Assembly: GCF_004765805.1 (NCBI RefSeq)
Contig: NZ_SBIU01000003.1
Location: 620,001 to 684,000, forward strand
Source: Halorussus halobius
Lineage (GTDB): Archaea; Halobacteriota; Halobacteria; Halobacteriales; Haladaptataceae
Length of the DNA: 64,000 bases
Reading direction: 5' to 3'
Below are positions 61,210 through 64,000 of this stretch, piece after piece. Within the stretch, counting starts at the first letter, position 1, and each line of letters begins with the position of its first letter. The position numbers and the translations under genes are program-made. The notes under the pieces are model-generated. The model was not told the DNA's origin and made no database searches. It was given only the letters and a program-made list of their open reading frames with translations.

Positions 61210-62130
61210 TCAGTACGACCGGCTGTCGGCTTCGTCGCCGTCCTCGTCGTAGAGGTACGCCGTGTCGCCGTAGTCGTTCCAGACCTCGTGGCCGAACTCG
61301 GCGTAGAGGTCGTCGTAGTCGGCGTCGCCGCTCCCGGAGTGGACCCAGACCGACGCGCCGGGGGCGAGCGTGAAGCCGTCGGGGAACGTGTAACTGTTTC
61401 CGGCCGCGTCTTCGAGCGTGTACCCCGACAGGTCGAGGTCGCCGTCGCCGGTGTTGGTTATCCGGACGCGCTCGTCGTTCAGATAGTCCGCCTCGGCGTA
61501 CACCCACTCGATAGTGGCCTGTCCGCTTTCGCCGCCGTCGCCGCCGTCACCGCCGTCGTCCGTCCGGCAACTCCAGAGTCCGGTGCGGTCGTCTTGGGCG
61601 GTGGTCTCGGCGCTGTAGAACGAGTCGCTCTGGCTGAACGTGCTGTCGTAGACGCGGGCGTGGCCGAGCTCGACGAGGTCGAGGTTGAAGTTCTCGCCGT
61701 CAACGTAAATGTAGCCCAGCAGCCGACCGTAGCCGCCGCGGCGGTCGGACGTGCTATCGAACTTGAGCGTGACCTGCTCGCCGAGCAACTGGTCGGTGGC
61801 GTACTGGCTGGCGTCCTCGCCGTAATCCCGGAGACAGTCAGCGCCGGCCTGCGTGTCGGGCACGCCCTCGAACTCTTCGGGGGTGTTGTCGACGTTGACC
61901 TCGGGCGTGTCGACGCCGAGCAGTCGGACCGTCTCGGTCGTTCCGTTCTCGTACTGGACGTCGACCGTGTCGCCGTCGGCGACGCTGGTCACCGTCACCG
62001 TCACCGACCCGCTGATGGTGCTCGCGCTCGCGTCGGCAGTCGTCGGCGCGACCGCCCCGCTCGCGGTCAACGCCGTGCTTCCGACGAGCGCGACGACCAA
62101 CACCGCCGACAGGAGTTGTTTTCGAGTCAC
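61210..62130 (-). CDS. Secreted thermonuclease (SNase) with lamin-tail domain
   Basis: The 306-residue protein has a Sec-type signal peptide (MTRKQLLSAVLVVALVGSTA). The SNase domain (about 40-195) has VADGDTVDVQYENGTTETVR, LLGVDTPEV (Asp/Glu calcium site) and RRGGYGRLLGYIYVDGENFN with the catalytic Arg. After a GDGGDGG linker a lamin-tail domain follows (VYAEADYLNDERVRITNTGD, LDLSGYTLEDAAGNSYTF). Such enzymes degrade extracellular DNA for food or defence. The lamin-tail domain may bind surface polymer. Confidence 0.92.
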   Translation of the reverse strand: MTRKQLLSAVLVVALVGSTALTASGAVAPTTADASASTISGSVTVTVTSVADGDTVDVQYENGTTETVRLLGVDTPEVNVDNTPEEFEGVPDTQAGADCLRDYGEDASQYATDQLLGEQVTLKFDSTSDRRGGYGRLLGYIYVDGENFNLDLVELGHARVYDSTFSQSDSFYSAETTAQDDRTGLWSCRTDDGGDGGDGGESGQATIEWVYAEADYLNDERVRITNTGDGDLDLSGYTLEDAAGNSYTFPDGFTLAPGASVWVHSGSGDADYDDLYAEFGHEVWNDYGDTAYLYDEDGDEADSRSY

Positions 62131-62308
62131 TTATGGTAGATTAGAACGCCCAGCCAAGTAATTTTCTATTTTATTTAGAGTGAATAATATCTTCCGGGCC
62201 GCCGCTGCTATCGTCTGGGAACGGTCGTCTCCCAACCGGCGAGCGAGTTCACGGGAAGTCGGCGCAACAAGACAAGGGTTTACATACGAGAGCGAAAAAT
62301 CCGCAATC

Positions 62309-63229
62309 ATGACCGCCATCGAGATCGACGGCGTAACGAAGCGGTTCGGCGACGTGGTCGCCGTCCGTGACCTCTCGCTCGACGTCGAGTCCGGCGAGGT
62401 GTTCGGCTTTCTGGGGCCGAACGGCGCGGGCAAGTCCACGACCATCAACATGCTGCTGGACTTCGTGCGCCCGACCGAGGGCGAGATACGGGTGTTGGGC
62501 CGCGACGTCCACGACGAGAGCGTGGCGGTGCGCCAGCACCTCGGCGTCCTGCCCGAGGGATTCTCGACGTACGACCGGCTGACCGGCCGCCAGCACCTCG
62601 AATTCGCCATCGAGTCGAAGGGGAGCGACGACGACCCCGACGCCATCCTCGAACGCGTCGGCCTCGACGACGCCGGCGACCGGACGGCCGGCGGCTACTC
62701 GAAGGGGATGGCCCAGCGGCTCGTCCTCGGGATGGCGCTGGTCGGCGACCCGGACCTGTTGATTCTGGACGAGCCCTCGACCGGACTCGACCCCAACGGC
62801 GCGCGCCGGATGCGCGACATCGTACGCGAGGAGGCCGACCGGGGCGCGACCGTCTTCTTCTCCAGTCACATCCTCGGACAGGTGGAGTCGGTCTGCGACC
62901 GGGTGGGCATCCTCCGGGACGGCGAACTCGTCGCCGAGGACTCCATCGAGGGCCTGCGCGAGGCCACCAGCGCCGACACCGTGCTCCGAATCGACGCCGA
63001 CGGCGTGACCGACGACGCGCTCGCGGCGGTCCGCGGAATAGAGGGCGTCTCGGAGGTCAGCGACTCCGACGAGGCCCTCCGGGTGTCCTGCCAGAGCGAC
63101 GTGAAGACCACGGTGCTGTCGACGCTCGAAGACGCCGGCGTCGACGTCCGGGACTTCGAGACAGAGGAAGCGTCGCTGGAGGACCTGTTCGTGGCCTACA
63201 CCACCGACGGGCGGGAGGTCGAAGCATGA
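62309..63229 (+). CDS. ABC transporter ATPase (NosF/CcmA-like)
   Basis: ATG 62309 (MTAIEIDGVTKRFGDVVAVR) gives 306 residues; the in-frame extension to 62180 is rejected as it lacks conserved sequence. Walker A is GFLGPNGAGKSTTINMLLDF near 35, the signature YSKGMAQRLVLGMALVGDPD near 135, Walker B LLILDEPSTGLDPNGARRM. The C-terminal domain (about 215-306) has the regulatory DUF4162-like pattern. It is coupled by ATGA overlap to the permease gene and exports an unknown substrate. Confidence 0.93.
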   Translation: MTAIEIDGVTKRFGDVVAVRDLSLDVESGEVFGFLGPNGAGKSTTINMLLDFVRPTEGEIRVLGRDVHDESVAVRQHLGVLPEGFSTYDRLTGRQHLEFAIESKGSDDDPDAILERVGLDDAGDRTAGGYSKGMAQRLVLGMALVGDPDLLILDEPSTGLDPNGARRMRDIVREEADRGATVFFSSHILGQVESVCDRVGILRDGELVAEDSIEGLREATSADTVLRIDADGVTDDALAAVRGIEGVSEVSDSDEALRVSCQSDVKTTVLSTLEDAGVDVRDFETEEASLEDLFVAYTTDGREVEA

Positions 63230-64000
63230 CCTGGCAGGCCATCGCCCGGAAGGACTTCCGGGACGCGGTGCGCTCGCGGTGGCTGTGGGGGCTGTCGGCC
63301 GTCTTCCTCGGCCTGTTCGTCGGTGCCGCGTACGTCCTCGGGTCGAACCTCTCGGCGGAGGCCCAACAGCAGGTCACGGTCAACGCGTTCTTCCAGTCGA
63401 TAGTCGGGCAGGTGCTCATCACGTTCATCGTGCCGCTGGTCGCCATCGTGGTCTCGTACGGAGCGCTCGTGGGCGAGCGCGAGTCGGGGTCGCTGAAGCT
63501 GCTGCTCTCGCTGCCCCACTCCCGGCTGGACGCCGTCGCCGGCAAGACCGTGGGTCGGAGCGGCGTGGTCGCGCTCCCGATTCTGCTGGGCCTCCTGTTC
63601 GCGCTCGTGGTGTTGGGCATCTACGGCGTAGGCGTGGACGTGATACACTTCATCGTCTTCGCCGCGCTGACGATGCTGCTGGGCGTCGCGTTCGTCAGCA
63701 TCGCGGTCGGCGTGTCGGCGGCCGCCTCGACGAACCGCCGGGCGATGCTCGGGAGCGTCGGCCTCTTTTTCCTGTTCACGTTCCTGTGGAACCGGGTCCG
63801 ACAGATACTCTCGGTCGCCAACGAGCAGTTGTCGCTCGGCCTCGAGATCACCGAACTCCTCCAGTACGGGCTGTTCGTCAAGTTCCTCAACCCCATCCGG
63901 GCCTACCAGACGCTGGCGGCCCGCCTCTACACCGACTCGGTGCTGGGCGCGCGCCTCTACAACACCGGGACGGCCGGCCAGTTGGCCCGCCAGCGAATCG
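63226..64000 (+). CDS. ABC-2 type transporter permease (NosY-like), cut by window edge
   Basis: ATG 63226 overlaps the ATPase stop in an ATGA. The visible 258 residues start MTWQAIARKDFRDAVRSRWL and continue with membrane helices (LWGLSAVFLGLFVGAAYVL, VLITFIVPLVAIVVSYGALV, VVALPILLGLLFALVVLGIY). The pattern ARKDFRDAVRSRWLWGL and GERESGSLKLLLSLPHSRLD is typical of ABC-2 permeases beside CcmA-like ATPases. The C-terminus is beyond the window. Confidence 0.92.
   Translation, partial: MTWQAIARKDFRDAVRSRWLWGLSAVFLGLFVGAAYVLGSNLSAEAQQQVTVNAFFQSIVGQVLITFIVPLVAIVVSYGALVGERESGSLKLLLSLPHSRLDAVAGKTVGRSGVVALPILLGLLFALVVLGIYGVGVDVIHFIVFAALTMLLGVAFVSIAVGVSAAASTNRRAMLGSVGLFFLFTFLWNRVRQILSVANEQLSLGLEITELLQYGLFVKFLNPIRAYQTLAARLYTDSVLGARLYNTGTAGQLARQRI

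Overview
The window reads as chromosomal DNA of a haloarchaeon (class Halobacteria). GC is very high. The proteins are strongly acidic, with long runs of Asp and Glu. Many genes have a TATA-like box about 25-30 nt before the start codon and no Shine-Dalgarno site, the leaderless pattern. Several families are typically haloarchaeal: HalOD1, the Bat-type HTH, the FttA/aCPSF1 nuclease and short Halobacteria-only proteins. The genus cannot be fixed from sequence alone; a Halorussus- or Haladaptatus-like organism is a guess. Nearly every gene is ordinary core or conserved haloarchaeal content. No integrase, transposase, rRNA gene, CRISPR array or replication origin was recognised.

Layout. 1-6 kb holds the Hsp70 machinery (dnaJ end, dnaK, grpE) with two exported proteins between. 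6.6-15.3 kb has an SppA-type protease, a Ca2+/cation antiporter, the termination nuclease fttA with a repeat-bearing leader, a frameshifted phosphatase, a Nudix hydrolase, a Bat-type regulator and proS. 15.3-17.7 kb has a 338-bp inverted-repeat element, a membrane spermidine-synthase-like protein and tRNA-Gln. 17.7-22.3 kb is an iron-sulfur block: DtxR regulator, ferritin-like protein and sufC-sufB-sufD. polB follows. 26.1-26.5 kb is a composite microsatellite. 27-32.2 kb is a BMP-type nucleoside ABC importer. 32.3-39 kb carries small metabolic and hypothetical genes and ends with tRNA-Val. 39.5-42.1 kb is a two-gene operon led by a LicC-like cytidylyltransferase fused to a HAD phosphatase. 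42-50.8 kb has a palindrome-controlled membrane protein, a membrane HExxH protein coupled to an unknown protein, redox enzymes, a creatininase, a FlaD/E-like protein, a MATE exporter and two divergent rhodaneses. 51.5-62.1 kb has a histidine kinase, a rubrerythrin-like protein, uvrB, an AT-rich island with a VapBC pair, an SPFH protein, uvrC and a secreted nuclease. The window ends inside an ABC-2 transporter.

The signals that genes do not explain are mostly non-coding. One dispersed GC-rich repeat family lies in the intergenic gaps near 4.7, 6.4, 15.6 and 51 kb, and parts of it resemble the repeat near 26.3 kb. Three exact 24-bp hairpin repeats and a U-tract sit in the fttA leader, suggesting self-regulation by this termination RNase. 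Other leads are palindromic operator candidates before several genes, two micro-ORFs coupled by stop/start overlaps, and a new-looking enzyme fusion. No single region is a clear new defence or mobile system. The strongest leads are the fttA leader, the repeat family and the fusion operon.
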